Below are positions 7,788 through 18,197 of a stretch of DNA of 64,000 bases, in pieces. The notes beneath the pieces are model-generated. The model saw only the letters and a program-made list of their open reading frames with translations, searched no databases and was not told where the DNA came from. Source of the stretch: Mycobacterium sp. WUMAC-067. Its GTDB lineage: Bacteria > Actinomycetota > Actinomycetes > Mycobacteriales > Mycobacteriaceae. The translations under genes and the position numbers were made by a program. The DNA lies in contig NZ_JAEKMI010000025.1 of assembly GCF_020217485.1 (NCBI RefSeq), forward strand, positions 1 to 64,000, written 5' to 3'. The first letter of the stretch is position 1, and every line of letters begins with the position of its first letter.

Positions 7788-8951
7788 ATGAGCGACGGTC
7801 AATACGGCTCGTTCCACCTACCCCGGCTGGAATTCGACAAGCTGCCGATGAGCGCCGATCGCGGCCTGGGGTGGAAGACGCTGCGCGACGCGGGGCCGGT
7901 CGTCTTCATGAACGGCCACTACTACATCACGCGCCGCGAAGACGTGCTGTCCGCGCTTCGTAATCCCAAGGTCTTCTCGTCGACGGTGCTGCAGCCCCCC
8001 GGCCACCCGCTGCCGGTGCTGCCCCTGGCTTTTGACCCGCCGCAACACACCCGCTACCGCAAGATCCTGCAGCCGTATTTCAGCCCGCACGCGCTGAGCA
8101 AGTCCCGCCCCGCGCTGGAGCGGCACGCCCGCGACATGATCGGGGCGCTGGCCGGCCGGGGTGCGTGCGAAGTGATGGCGGATCTGGCGAGCCTGTACCC
8201 GTTTCAGGTGTTCCTGGACCTCTACGGTCTGCCCCTCGAGGATCGTGATCGGCTGATCGACTGGAAAGACTCCGTCATCTCCGACAAGCCGTTCCTCACC
8301 CAGGCCGATATGGCGAAGGGCCAGCAGCTGCTGCAGTACCTCGTCGACGCCATCGCGCAACGCCGGCAGAATCCGGGTTCGGACATGTTGTCGCAGGTGA
8401 TGACCGGCGACGGCGGCTTCAGTGACATCGAGCTGCTCGGCATGAGTCACCTGTTGATCCTCGCCGGTCTGGACACGGTGACCGCGGCGATCGGATTCTC
8501 GCTCTTCGAATTGGCGCGCCGGCCGCAGCTGCGCACGGAACTTCGCGACAACCCCAAGCAGATCAGGGTTTTCATCGAAGAGATCGTCCGGCTGGAACCC
8601 TCGGCGCCGGTGGCGCCGCGGATCACCACCGAGTTCGTCGAAGTCGGCGGCATGACGTTGCCGCCGGGCACCTCGGTGCGGCTCTGCATGGCGGCCGTCA
8701 ACCGCGACGACAGCGACTCGATGTCCACCAATGAGCTCAACATGGACGGAAAAGTGCACCGGCACTGGGGGTTTGGCGGCGGCCCGCACCGCTGCCTGGG
8801 TTCGCACCTGGCGCGCATCGAGCTGACGGTGATCGTCGCGGAGTGGCTCACCCAGATTCCGGATTTCGAGCTGCCCGCGGACTACTCCCCCGTGATCAAT
8901 TACCCCTCAAAGAGTTTCGCGCTCAAGGAACTGCCGCTGTGCTGGGGCTGA
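7788..8951 (+). CDS. cyp143: cytochrome P450 CYP143
   Basis: This 387-residue soluble P450 has an I-helix LAGLDTVTAA near residue 225, the EIVR (ExxR) motif and the heme loop FGGGPHRCLG with the Cys ligand near residue 334. The sequence closely follows CYP143 of M. tuberculosis as I recall it (for example HRHWGFGGGPHRCLGSHLAR), and it sits in the same ESX-5 position, divergent from the ferredoxin. The ATG at 7788 gives the usual length; an upstream GTG at 7722 would add 22 atypical residues. The natural substrate is unknown. It is convergent with eccC5, with only 50 bp between the stops. Confidence 0.93.
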   Translation: MSDGQYGSFHLPRLEFDKLPMSADRGLGWKTLRDAGPVVFMNGHYYITRREDVLSALRNPKVFSSTVLQPPGHPLPVLPLAFDPPQHTRYRKILQPYFSPHALSKSRPALERHARDMIGALAGRGACEVMADLASLYPFQVFLDLYGLPLEDRDRLIDWKDSVISDKPFLTQADMAKGQQLLQYLVDAIAQRRQNPGSDMLSQVMTGDGGFSDIELLGMSHLLILAGLDTVTAAIGFSLFELARRPQLRTELRDNPKQIRVFIEEIVRLEPSAPVAPRITTEFVEVGGMTLPPGTSVRLCMAAVNRDDSDSMSTNELNMDGKVHRHWGFGGGPHRCLGSHLARIELTVIVAEWLTQIPDFELPADYSPVINYPSKSFALKELPLCWG

Positions 8952-9001
8952 GCGGGATCTCCCGCCCGGCCCCGGCGCAGCGGCTGCAGTCCCCATGGGC
9001 C

Positions 9002-12000
9002 CTACTTGCGCAACTGGGTCGCCGCGACCTGGACGAACACACCGGTGTCCTCGGCCATCAGCAGGCCACGGCCGCGGGGCAGCGGGCCACCCTTCATCTT
9101 GCCGCGGATGAATCCCTCGTCGGGGTCGGCGTCCATCACCAGCAGGGGCGCGTTCGCCTGGGCCAGCGCCCGCAACATCGGGTCGCTGCCCGCCGACGAC
9201 CAACCACCGAACGTCCGGGTGACGATCACGTGCAGGCCGACGTCGGCGGCCCGGGTCACCCACGGTGCGGCCTTGTGCAGCGGCGAATCGAAACCTGCCG
9301 GCAGCTGCTGGATGTCGTCGACGATCAGGAAGATCTCCGGTCCGCTCCACCACGACCGCGACAACAACTCTTCGGCGGACAAGCCGGGCGGTGGTTCGCG
9401 GCCGGCCAGGACCGCGGCCAGTTCGCCCATCATCGCCTGCACGCCGTCGAGGTTGTAGGCGAATTTCTCCACGTAGTCGGAGCCCAGCGTGGTCAGCAGC
9501 TGACGGCGCGGGTCCACCAGCCACACCTGGGCCGAGGGCTGTCCGGCCGGCGGCGGCGGCGCGCTGGTCGCTCCCGGCGCGTAGAGCCGCCCGATCTCGG
9601 ACATGATGGTGGCCAGCGTCGTGGTCCGCCCACATTCGCGGCGGCCGGTGACCATCAGGTGCGCGTTCTCGGCGAAATTGAGATAGACCGGCGACAGGTC
9701 CAATTCCGAGATGGCCCAGGCGATTCCGCCCGCGCCGACGCCCTGGCGGGTGTCTCGGGCGGCGATCTCCCGCAGCTGCTCCACGCCGAAGGTCGCCGGC
9801 AGCCGGCGCACCGGCGGGGCCTGGCCGCTCGCGATCCGGCTGACGGCTTCGACGACGCTGTCGGACTCGAAACGGTTGTCCGGCGTGCTGGCCAGCGCGG
9901 GCCGGGCCACCAGCGTGTGCAGACCGGACTGGGGGTCGGCGTCGAGGCGGACGTAGTTGACCGCGACCATGCCGCGACCCGGCTTGACCGGAACGTCCTT
10001 GGCGAACCGGGAGCGCACCAGCTTGGCGTCTTCGACGGCGGCCAGCCGCAACTCGACCCGGGAGCCGAAGCCGCTGCGCACCGGTGGCCGCAACTCGGAT
10101 TCGCGGTCGGCGGTGACCACCACGTGCACCCCGAACGAGGGGCCCTGGTTGATGATCACGTTCACCTGCTCGATCAGCACCTCGTTCTCTTCGGCCAGCG
10201 CCCGGTAGTTGTCCACCACCAGGTAGACGTCGCCGAACCCGTCGTTGGGGACCGGGCCGGGCTCACCGCCGAACTTGCGCCGCCGGAACACCTCCATCGA
10301 GGCGATCCCGTACTCGAGGAAGGTGCGTTTGCGCTCCCGCACCAGCGCCAGCAGCTCGGCCACCGTGCGGCGCACGCCGTACGGGTCGGTCGGACCGGCC
10401 ACCTCACCGACGTGGGGCAGCCGGGCGACCGTGGTCAGCGCGGTGCTGCTGTAGGCCAAGCAGTAAAACTGGATCTGCTCGGGCGTGTGGGTCAGCGCCG
10501 CCGCGCAGATCAGGGTCTGCAGCGCGGTGGTCTTGCCCGAACCGCCGGCCCCCAGGATCAGGACGTTGGCGCCGGGGCCGGACGTGTCGACCGTCCACGG
10601 TGGCTGGTCGTGCTTGAACGGGCGGTCGATGATCCCGATCGGGAAGACCAGATCCTGCGCGGTGCCGTACTCCTGCTGCCACGGGTGACCGAGGAACCGG
10701 TTCACCAAATCGTCGATGGCGACCGGCTGGTTCAGCGGCGGCTGCCACAGCCGGTACGGCTGGAAGTCGATCTTGCGCAGCTGATCGATGATGACGGTGC
10801 CGACCTTCGGCGTCCTGATCCCCTCGACGTCCTCCTCGGCCGCCTCGATCGGAAGTACGTCGCCGTCGGTGGGGATGGCCGGGACGTTGACCTCAGGTCC
10901 CCCGACGCTGACCTCCAGCGGGGTGAACGAGTTGGTGAACAGCTGCGGGCGCACGTAATCGATGCTGTGCACCAACGCCGGCGCCTCGTCCCCGTCGTCA
11001 GTGAGGCCGCGCGGAAAGTAGTCCCGCCACAGGAATTCGGCCTGGAACCGGACGATGTCCTCCAGGCTGCGGCGGAAATAGCCCAGGCCCGCCTGGGCGG
11101 GCAGGTTGACCGCGTTCGGCACGCCGGCCGCCTGCGCCGCACCGGCGGTACGCGCCTTCAGCACCAGCCGGTAACCCATGTTCTCCATGAGCTTTTCGGC
11201 GCGGCTTTCGATGGTCTGCGACGCCATCATCAGGTGAATCCAGTAGGCGCGGCCCTGACGGCCGATCGAGTCGAGGACGTCGACCGCCGTCGGCATGATG
11301 CGGAACCATTCGTAAAACTCGTCGATGACCACCACGAGCATCGGCAGCGGCGCCATGTCCTGCCCTCGCGCCCGCATCCGGCTGCGCACCGAGTTGTATT
11401 CCTTGGCGTCGTCGACGCCGGCGCTGTCGCAGATCGCCTTACGGCGCGCGATCTCACCCCAGAGCGCGTCGAGGAAGCGCTCCATCAGCGCCTGGTCTTC
11501 TTCCAGGTCGGTGATGATCCGGGACACGTGCGGGACCCCGGCGAACGGCTTGACCGCCGAACCACCCTTGAGGTCGGCGAGCACGAACTGCAGCTCCTCC
11601 GGCGGGTGGCTGAGCATCAGGGATTCGATCACGGTCCGCACCAGGGTCGATTTCCCCGAACCCGTCGTTCCGGACATGACCCCGTGTGGGCCGTCGCCGC
11701 CTTCGTCCAGCGACTTCATGTCCAAGAACAACAACTCGCCGTTGTCGGAACGAACACCGAACGGGGCCCGCAACCGCGACCGGCCCATCGAGTCGTTGCG
11801 GCTGCCCCACAGCGCCTCGAAGTCGATGTGGCCAGGATCGTCAATTCCGTAGTAGGCCATGATGTCTCGGGCGCCGATGTGCGCCACCCGTTGGCCGATC
11901 TCTTCGTATGCCTCGGCGAGCCGCCAGCGCGCCAGCTTTTGCGAGAACTCCTCCGCCTCGGCGACGCTGATGTGATCGGTGAGGGCGAAGAACCAGGGCT

Positions 12001-13165
12001 TCTCGTCGATCACCATCCAGGTGTCGCGGTCGCGGGGCAGCGCCTCGATCACACCCTTCTTGTCGAACCGCAGGGTCCGCTCCGGGACGGCGCTCCACAT
12101 CGGCGAGCCGGTGAGATCGAAGAACGTCACCCCGTCGACGCCTTCACCGCTGATCACGTATTCCCATTGGGGGTCAACGGCGTCGGCGATGATCACCGTG
12201 TGCGGTGTCGGGGTCTGCGCGGACGAGCTGGCGTGCCGGGGAGTGAAAGACCCACGGCCGGCGAACAATTCGGCCTGCTCGGCGGCAAACTCGCGCACCG
12301 AGCTGTAGACCATCCGGGCATTGCCCGCGGCGTCCTGGCGGCGCGGATCACCGAAGTGGGGCAGCCATTTCACCCAGTCCCATTCGTCCAGATCCGAACT
12401 GACGACGATCATCCGCACGTGGTCGGGTCCGTGGGAGAACGCCAGCTGGCAGATGATCGCCCGCATCAATCCCAGGACCTGCTCGCGGTCCCCGTCCAGC
12501 GAGTACCAGGGTTCGACCAGCACCGAGATCATCTTGGGCAGGTTGTAAACGACGCTTTGGTAGCGCCCGAACTCCTGCAGCGCCTTACCGGTCACCGGCT
12601 CGAGCTCGATGTCGGTCGGCATGTTCTGGGGCTCACCCCAGGTCACCTCGGGGCGTGTCATACCGACGCCGACGCGGACGACACCGAAGTTGAGGTCCTT
12701 ACCGTCGGGTTTGCGTTCCCACATGCGCGACGAGCCGACCGCGGCGGCCAGCGTGGTGGGCGCGGGGTGGAACCACCGGTAGTTGGCGTCCATGCTGTCG
12801 GCCGACTCGTGGGCGGTCTCGCGCAGCATGTCCAGCATCAACATGAACTGGGCCCGCATCGAGTCCAGCTTGGGCCGGCTCATCTGCTGCTGGCCGCCGA
12901 ATCGGCCGCCGAACATCATCATCGCGACGCCGCCGATCATGAAGATCGGGAAGATGGCGCCCGCGCCGCCGAACACGTGCGAGCCGCTGGCGAAGGTCAT
13001 GCCGACCATGCCGATCAGCAGGCCGACCACCAGGACACCGACCACGACCAGCCACCACGGCTTGCCTTCCGGTGGCGGAATGCTCAGCGGGGTCGGAAGG
13101 ACGATGTTCTCCGGCTTGATGACCGGGGGCTTCTCCGGTGTCGGCCGGGCAAATCCGCGTTTCAC
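9002..13165 (-). CDS. eccC5: ESX-5 secretion ATPase EccC5
   Basis: EccC5 is the FtsK/SpoIIIE-type motor of the ESX-5 membrane complex. The 1387-residue protein has two transmembrane segments in the first 90 residues (WWLVVVGVLVV from about residue 37) and three ATPase domains. Walker A is GTTGSGKS near residue 497 and GAGGSGKT near 878; the third (GRRECGRTT near 1175) lacks the usual Lys, as I recall also for M. tuberculosis EccC5. The GTG start at 13165 is shared with the eccB5 stop (GTGA overlap) and gives the conserved N-terminus KRGFARPTPEKPP. Downstream PE/PPE proteins are expected substrates. Confidence 0.97.
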   Translation of the reverse strand: MKRGFARPTPEKPPVIKPENIVLPTPLSIPPPEGKPWWLVVVGVLVVGLLIGMVGMTFASGSHVFGGAGAIFPIFMIGGVAMMMFGGRFGGQQQMSRPKLDSMRAQFMLMLDMLRETAHESADSMDANYRWFHPAPTTLAAAVGSSRMWERKPDGKDLNFGVVRVGVGMTRPEVTWGEPQNMPTDIELEPVTGKALQEFGRYQSVVYNLPKMISVLVEPWYSLDGDREQVLGLMRAIICQLAFSHGPDHVRMIVVSSDLDEWDWVKWLPHFGDPRRQDAAGNARMVYSSVREFAAEQAELFAGRGSFTPRHASSSAQTPTPHTVIIADAVDPQWEYVISGEGVDGVTFFDLTGSPMWSAVPERTLRFDKKGVIEALPRDRDTWMVIDEKPWFFALTDHISVAEAEEFSQKLARWRLAEAYEEIGQRVAHIGARDIMAYYGIDDPGHIDFEALWGSRNDSMGRSRLRAPFGVRSDNGELLFLDMKSLDEGGDGPHGVMSGTTGSGKSTLVRTVIESLMLSHPPEELQFVLADLKGGSAVKPFAGVPHVSRIITDLEEDQALMERFLDALWGEIARRKAICDSAGVDDAKEYNSVRSRMRARGQDMAPLPMLVVVIDEFYEWFRIMPTAVDVLDSIGRQGRAYWIHLMMASQTIESRAEKLMENMGYRLVLKARTAGAAQAAGVPNAVNLPAQAGLGYFRRSLEDIVRFQAEFLWRDYFPRGLTDDGDEAPALVHSIDYVRPQLFTNSFTPLEVSVGGPEVNVPAIPTDGDVLPIEAAEEDVEGIRTPKVGTVIIDQLRKIDFQPYRLWQPPLNQPVAIDDLVNRFLGHPWQQEYGTAQDLVFPIGIIDRPFKHDQPPWTVDTSGPGANVLILGAGGSGKTTALQTLICAAALTHTPEQIQFYCLAYSSTALTTVARLPHVGEVAGPTDPYGVRRTVAELLALVRERKRTFLEYGIASMEVFRRRKFGGEPGPVPNDGFGDVYLVVDNYRALAEENEVLIEQVNVIINQGPSFGVHVVVTADRESELRPPVRSGFGSRVELRLAAVEDAKLVRSRFAKDVPVKPGRGMVAVNYVRLDADPQSGLHTLVARPALASTPDNRFESDSVVEAVSRIASGQAPPVRRLPATFGVEQLREIAARDTRQGVGAGGIAWAISELDLSPVYLNFAENAHLMVTGRRECGRTTTLATIMSEIGRLYAPGATSAPPPPAGQPSAQVWLVDPRRQLLTTLGSDYVEKFAYNLDGVQAMMGELAAVLAGREPPPGLSAEELLSRSWWSGPEIFLIVDDIQQLPAGFDSPLHKAAPWVTRAADVGLHVIVTRTFGGWSSAGSDPMLRALAQANAPLLVMDADPDEGFIRGKMKGGPLPRGRGLLMAEDTGVFVQVAATQLRK

Positions 13166-14679
13166 TTGGGTACCGCCAACTCTCCTGGGGACATATCCAT
13201 CGGCAGCGTGTCGTGCTGCACCAGCGCATCGGAGCGCGACAACGTCGGCCCTTGCGGCAGCAGCCGCAGCGCCACCCACGGCGCCAGGGCCGGTTTCGTC
13301 TTCAGGCCCAACGCTTCTCGGACTTCGCGGGTGTCGTCGACCCCGAATCGGGCGCCGGCATCCGTGAGCCACCACAGCGACTCGGTGGTCTTGGCGCCGG
13401 GATCGTTTCCGGTGACGGCGACGAAGTTCGCGTAGTCGGGCCCGAAGAACACCTGGTCGGCTTCGCGGCCGGTGGTGTCGGCCTTGACCAGCGACACCAC
13501 CCGGTTGACGTCCTTGGACTCGACCGGGATGGTCGCGCCCGAGATCACCTGCACACGGGCCCGGTTTTCACCGGAGGTCTTCTGCCACCACCAGCAGGTC
13601 GCCGGATTCTCGCGGATGTCCATCACGTTCAGGGGCGCATCCGGGTAGGACGACAGATCCAGCTTGTTGACCACCGGCATCTTCGCCAACGCCGACGGTT
13701 CCACGGTCACCGGTTTGGTGTTGCCCGGTCCGGCGTTCTGCAGGATCTGGGCCACCAACGGCGGCAGCGTCTGCACACCGTCGGCCAATACCAACGAATA
13801 CTGTTGCGGCCCACTGATTTGCGGGGTGACGATCACCGTGCCGATGGGTCCGGGCGCCCCCGGGAACGAGGCGCCGGCGCCCGCGTTCTGAATCTGGGGC
13901 ACTGTCAGTTCCGGGCCCACCGGCAACGCGTCGTACAGGGCGCGGCTCATCGGCTTGGCCATGCTGACCTGCTCGGGGGTCAGGCCCAGCGGCAGCAGCA
14001 CCGACCGGTTCGCGGCGTCGATGCGCGAGCGGCGTCCGTCGCGGATCACCCAGGCGTCGCCGCCGTAATTCAGCACCACCGCGTCCGTCCCCGTCAGCAC
14101 CCGTCGGTGGTGGCTCAGATCGGGGTTGCCGTCGATGACCGTGACCGTCACGCCGGACGGCGCCCCGGCACCGCTCGAATTCGCCACGGTGTCGCACACC
14201 AGCCACGACGACGCGGCCGGGCTGGTGGGGTGGAAGCTCGAGGGCGCACCCGGGATGCCCACCATCGGGCCGCGCGGCAGGGTCGCGATTTGGCTCGACC
14301 GGACCAGGTGGGGGTTGTCCGGGCGACCGGTGATCAGGCGCGCCGACGCCAGGTTCAGCGCGGGATACAACCGGTCCCCCACGCGGACGTACAGGGCGCC
14401 CGAGTCGCGGTCGGCGATGATCGGCGATTCGTTGATCTGGCCGGCCGGGCTGATGAAGGAGTAGAGCAGCGCGCCCAGGCAGATCACCAGCGCGGCCGAA
14501 ATCGAGGCCACTACCGCAAGGTTCTGGCGCCGACCGGGCTCGACCTCCATGCGCACGCGCCACCGGGTCAGCGCTATCGCGGTCCGGCGGGCAAGGAACT
14601 GATAGCCGGTGACCTGGGTCCGCGTCGACAGCCCGAGGCCGTACCCCGACCCGCGCTGCCCGCGACTCTCTTCCGCCAC
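13162..14679 (-). CDS. eccB5: ESX-5 membrane component EccB5
   Basis: EccB5 is a core subunit of the ESX-5 translocon with one membrane helix and a large periplasmic domain. The protein has 505 residues: a cytoplasmic N-terminus with TGYQFLARRTAIALTRW, a single hydrophobic helix near residues 54-76 (LAVVASISAALVICLGALLY) and a repeat-rich periplasmic part with two Cys (WLVCDT and ATCWWWQK) that could pair. It is translationally coupled to eccC5 by a 4-bp overlap. The order malQ (divergent), eccB5, eccC5 is that of M. tuberculosis. Confidence 0.96.
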   Translation of the reverse strand: MAEESRGQRGSGYGLGLSTRTQVTGYQFLARRTAIALTRWRVRMEVEPGRRQNLAVVASISAALVICLGALLYSFISPAGQINESPIIADRDSGALYVRVGDRLYPALNLASARLITGRPDNPHLVRSSQIATLPRGPMVGIPGAPSSFHPTSPAASSWLVCDTVANSSGAGAPSGVTVTVIDGNPDLSHHRRVLTGTDAVVLNYGGDAWVIRDGRRSRIDAANRSVLLPLGLTPEQVSMAKPMSRALYDALPVGPELTVPQIQNAGAGASFPGAPGPIGTVIVTPQISGPQQYSLVLADGVQTLPPLVAQILQNAGPGNTKPVTVEPSALAKMPVVNKLDLSSYPDAPLNVMDIRENPATCWWWQKTSGENRARVQVISGATIPVESKDVNRVVSLVKADTTGREADQVFFGPDYANFVAVTGNDPGAKTTESLWWLTDAGARFGVDDTREVREALGLKTKPALAPWVALRLLPQGPTLSRSDALVQHDTLPMDMSPGELAVPK

Positions 14680-15106
14680 TAATTCACCATCCGGTTTGCT
14701 CGAACGCCTGGATTTCGTCTCTCGGGACCGATCCAGCGCGAATTACATGACAACGGTAAGGCACCTGCACGGACCTCGCCATGCGGCGCCGAAGCGCATG
14801 CATTTCCACATCTGTCGAGGCACCCGAATCCGGCGCCGTTCACCGCGCCGGAGCCCGCCGCGCCGACGGCGGCGGATGACACCACTGAGCTGGCAGTTTC
14901 TGTTCCCCCACGGATCAGTTCACCGGATTCTTGTCGGTCCCCTCAGGGCATCGTAGTGGCCCATGGCGTCGGCGTCCTGTTGAGCGCGCGAGCGGGTTAC
15001 CGACGGGCGAGATAAATGAACGGCAGGCGACCGTCCAGCAAAGAAAACGCCAACTCGCGCCGGGTCCGGGTCGCCGGTCCACGAATCCTGGCAGCAAGAT
15101 GGCCCT
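14680..15106. promoter_or_regulatory. 427-bp divergent region between eccB5 and malQ
   Basis: No gene is supported. It must contain the promoters of eccB5 (minus) and malQ (plus). A single GTTCACC occurs at 14918-14924 without a phased partner, so I do not call it a Pho box. Confidence 0.45.
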
Positions 15107-17275
15107 ATGACCGAACTCGCGCCGTCGCTGATCGAACTCGCCCGGAGGTACGGCATCGCGACGGAGTACGAGGACTGGAGCGGCGCGCGGGTGCGAGTCT
15201 CCGAGACGACGCTGAAGGCCGTGCTGGCCGCGCTCGGCGTCGCGGCCGACAACGAACAGGAACGCAACGTCGCGCTGACCGCCAAGTTACGGTCACACTG
15301 GGCGCGGCGACTGCCGGCGACCATCGTCGGACGTACCGGCGAGCAGATCCGGTTTTGGGCCCACGTCACCCACGGTGACCCCGCCGAGGTGTGGTTGGCG
15401 CTCGAGGACGGCACGGTGCGCGGCGGCGTCGTGCAGGTCGACAATTTCACCCCGCCGTTCGACCTGGACGGACGCTGGGTCGGCGAGGCCAGCTTCCTGC
15501 TGCCCACCGACCTGCCGCTGGGATATCACCGGGTGCACCTGCGTTCCGGGGACTCCGAGACCAGCACCGCGCTGATCGTGACGCCCGATTGGCTCGGGCT
15601 GCCGGAGCAGCTGGGCAGTCGCCGCGCGTGGGGCCTGGCCACGCAGCTCTACAGCGTGCGGTCCCGGAAGTCCTGGGGCGTCGGGGATCTCACCGATCTG
15701 ACCGACCTCGCGGTGTGGTCGGCGTCGCGGCACGGCGCCGACTACCTCTTGGTCAATCCGCTGCATGCGGCGGCGCCTCCCGGTCCGAAGAGCCGGATGG
15801 AGCCCTCGCCGTACCTGCCGACGTCGCGGCGCTTCGTCAACCCGATTTATCTTCGCGTCGAGGCGATCCCCGAATTCGCCGACCTGGGCAAGCGCAGCCG
15901 GGTCCGCCGGCTGCGCTCGGAAGTCCAGCAGCGCGCCGGCCGCCTCGACGCCGTCGACCGCGACAGCTCGTGGGCGGCCAAACGGGTCGCCCTCAAGCTG
16001 CTGCACGAGGAACCGCGGTCGGCCGGCCGGGAGCTGTCCTATGTCGCCTTTCGCGACCGGGAGGGCCGCGCGCTCGATGACTTCGCGACCTGGTGCGCGT
16101 TGGCCGAAACGTACGGCGACGACTGGCATTCCTGGCCCGAAGCGCTGCAGCATCCCGATGCCTCCGGGGTCGCGGACTTCGTCGAAAAGCATTCCGACAC
16201 AGTGGATTTCCACCGCTGGTTGCAGTGGCAGCTCGACGAGCAGCTCGCCGCGGCGCAGTCCCAGGCGGTCCGGGCCGGAATGGCGTTGGGCATCATGCAT
16301 GACCTGGCCGTCGGTGTGCACCCCAACGGCGCCGACGCCTGGGCGCTGCAGGACGTGATGGCGCTGGGCGTGACCGCCGGCGCGCCGCCGGACGAGTTCA
16401 ACCAGCTCGGCCAGGACTGGTCGCAGCCGCCGTGGCGGCCGGACCGGTTGGACGAGCACGAATACCGGCCCTTTCGCGCGTTGATCCGCGCGGTGCTGCG
16501 GCATGCCGGCGGGGTGCGCATCGACCACATCATCGGGTTGTTCCGGCTCTGGTGGATCCCGCGGGGCGCGTCACCCACCGAGGGCACCTACGTGCGCTAC
16601 GACCACGAAGCCATGATCGGCATCGTCGCCCTGGAAGCGCATCGGGCGGGCGCGGTGGTGGTGGGCGAGGATCTCGGGACGGTCGAGCCGTGGGTGCGGG
16701 ATTACCTCCTGTTACGCGGCTTGCTGGGCACCTCGATCCTCTGGTTCGAGTTGGATCGCGACGGGAACGGCGGGCCACTGCCGGCCGAGCGCTGGCGGGA
16801 GTACTGCCTGTCCTCGGTCACCACCCACGACCTGCCGCCGACCGCCGGCTACCTGGCGGGCGACCATGTGCGGCTGCGCGATTCGCTGGGATTGCTGACC
16901 CGGCCCGTCGCCGAGGAGCTCGAGTCCGACCGTGCCGAGTTGGCGGCGTGGCTGGCCGAGTTGCGGCGGGTGGGTCTGCTCGAGGACGGCGACGACGACC
17001 CGGAGCGGGTCGTCGTGGCGCTGTACCGGTATCTGGGCAGGACGTCGTCGCGGCTGCTGGGGGTGGCGTTGACCGATGCCGTCGGTGACCGCCGCACCCA
17101 GAACCAGCCCGGCACCACGGACGAATACCCCAATTGGCGGGTCCCGCTGACCGGCCCGGACGGGCGCGACGTGATGCTCGAAGACGTCTTCACCGATCCC
17201 CGGGCCGCCACGCTGGCCGAGGCCGTGCGCGCCGCGGTCGCACCCTCAGAAAGCAGGGAAGGCGCGACCCGCTGA
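15107..17275 (+). CDS. malQ: 4-alpha-glucanotransferase MalQ
   Basis: This GH77 enzyme of 722 residues transfers alpha-1,4-glucan segments in maltodextrin and glycogen metabolism in the cytoplasm. Family motifs are in order: SPYLPTSRRFVNPIYL, the GAPPDEFNQLGQDW loop, the nucleophile Asp in RIDHIIGLFR near residue 470, the acid/base Glu in GEDLGT near 520 and the third carboxylate in THDLPPT near 573. Length is typical of the actinobacterial long form with an N-terminal extension. It is divergent from eccB5, as Rv1781c is from Rv1782. Confidence 0.96.
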   Translation: MTELAPSLIELARRYGIATEYEDWSGARVRVSETTLKAVLAALGVAADNEQERNVALTAKLRSHWARRLPATIVGRTGEQIRFWAHVTHGDPAEVWLALEDGTVRGGVVQVDNFTPPFDLDGRWVGEASFLLPTDLPLGYHRVHLRSGDSETSTALIVTPDWLGLPEQLGSRRAWGLATQLYSVRSRKSWGVGDLTDLTDLAVWSASRHGADYLLVNPLHAAAPPGPKSRMEPSPYLPTSRRFVNPIYLRVEAIPEFADLGKRSRVRRLRSEVQQRAGRLDAVDRDSSWAAKRVALKLLHEEPRSAGRELSYVAFRDREGRALDDFATWCALAETYGDDWHSWPEALQHPDASGVADFVEKHSDTVDFHRWLQWQLDEQLAAAQSQAVRAGMALGIMHDLAVGVHPNGADAWALQDVMALGVTAGAPPDEFNQLGQDWSQPPWRPDRLDEHEYRPFRALIRAVLRHAGGVRIDHIIGLFRLWWIPRGASPTEGTYVRYDHEAMIGIVALEAHRAGAVVVGEDLGTVEPWVRDYLLLRGLLGTSILWFELDRDGNGGPLPAERWREYCLSSVTTHDLPPTAGYLAGDHVRLRDSLGLLTRPVAEELESDRAELAAWLAELRRVGLLEDGDDDPERVVVALYRYLGRTSSRLLGVALTDAVGDRRTQNQPGTTDEYPNWRVPLTGPDGRDVMLEDVFTDPRAATLAEAVRAAVAPSESREGATR

Positions 17276-17310
17276 CGGCGCGACCGGCCGCCTTGTTAGC
17301 TTCAGCAACC

Positions 17311-18192
17311 ATGAAGGTCTCAGTCGTGGCCCCGGTCGCCGACGGTGTCACCGCGGACCCCGATTGGATGGTGGCTTTCGCGCGCCACCTCGAGGCGTGC
17401 GGATTCGAATCGATCGTCGCCGTCGAGCACACGGTCCTGCTCACGCGCTACGACAGCGTTTATCCCTACGACAGTTCCGGACGGGTCGGGCTGGCGGCCG
17501 ACTGTCCCATTCCCGACCCGCTCGATCTGCTGGCGTTTCTGGCGGGCCACACCACCAGCCTCGGGCTGGCCACCGGGGTGCTGGTACTGCCCAATCACCA
17601 CCCGGTGGTGCTCGCCAAGCGGGTCGCCACCGTCGATGTGCTCTCGGGCGGAAGGCTGCGGCTGTGCGTGGGCGTCGGCTGGCTCAAAGAAGAGCTGCAG
17701 GCGTGCGGCGCGGACTTCGACAACCGGGGCAGGCGTGCCGACGAGCAGCTGGCGGTGATGCGCGCGCTGTGGGCCGACCAACCCCGGGGGGCATCATTCC
17801 ACGGCGACTTCTTCAGCTTCGACAATGTGACGAGCTATCCCAAACCCGTTACCGCGGAACGGTTTCCGGTGCACATCGGCGGCCATAGCCGAGCGGCCGC
17901 GCGCCGGGCGGGGCGCTTCGGCGAGGGCTTCCAGCCGCTCGGCGTCACCGGAGACCGGCTCGCCTCGCTGATCGCGCTCATGCGCGACGAGGCCTCGGCG
18001 GCGGGCCGCCATCCCGCGACCCTGGAGGTTTCGCTCGGCCACAGTGTCACCAAGATCGACGCCGAGCGCGCGGCGAGCCTCGTCGATCAGGGCGCCGACC
18101 GGCTGGTGTTGGCCATGCCGCCGACCGCCGACATCGAGCAGGCCAAAGACGCCCTGTCGGCGTGCGCGCAGCGGCTGTCACTGGTTTCGTGA
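17311..18192 (+). CDS. LLM-class F420-dependent oxidoreductase
   Basis: The 293-residue protein has the luciferase-like TIM-barrel pattern: the early GFESIVAVEHTVL segment, TSLGLATGVLVLPNHHPVVLAKRVATVDVLSGGR and VGVGWLKEE. Such proteins in mycobacteria generally use reduced or oxidised F420 to act on alcohols, aldehydes or ketones; the substrate is not deducible. The ATG at 17311 is 35 bp after malQ. The SnoaL-like gene follows after five bases, suggesting a two-gene unit. Confidence 0.88.
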   Translation: MKVSVVAPVADGVTADPDWMVAFARHLEACGFESIVAVEHTVLLTRYDSVYPYDSSGRVGLAADCPIPDPLDLLAFLAGHTTSLGLATGVLVLPNHHPVVLAKRVATVDVLSGGRLRLCVGVGWLKEELQACGADFDNRGRRADEQLAVMRALWADQPRGASFHGDFFSFDNVTSYPKPVTAERFPVHIGGHSRAAARRAGRFGEGFQPLGVTGDRLASLIALMRDEASAAGRHPATLEVSLGHSVTKIDAERAASLVDQGADRLVLAMPPTADIEQAKDALSACAQRLSLVS

Positions 18193-18197
18193 GGCCG

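Noticed and set aside
8952..8965. GCGGGA-TC-TCCCGC inverted repeat between cyp143 and eccC5 stops
   Set aside because: The stem is only five or six bases with almost no loop; too weak to call a terminator.
8843..13435. A 1530-codon plus-strand open frame opposite eccC5
   Set aside because: Its composition is that of the GC-rich antisense frame of a long gene; EccC5 on the other strand is unmistakable.
14918..14924. GTTCACC in the eccB5-malQ gap as a Pho box
   Set aside because: It is single; no partner lies at 10-11 or 21 bp, unlike the arrays at 695 and 7291.
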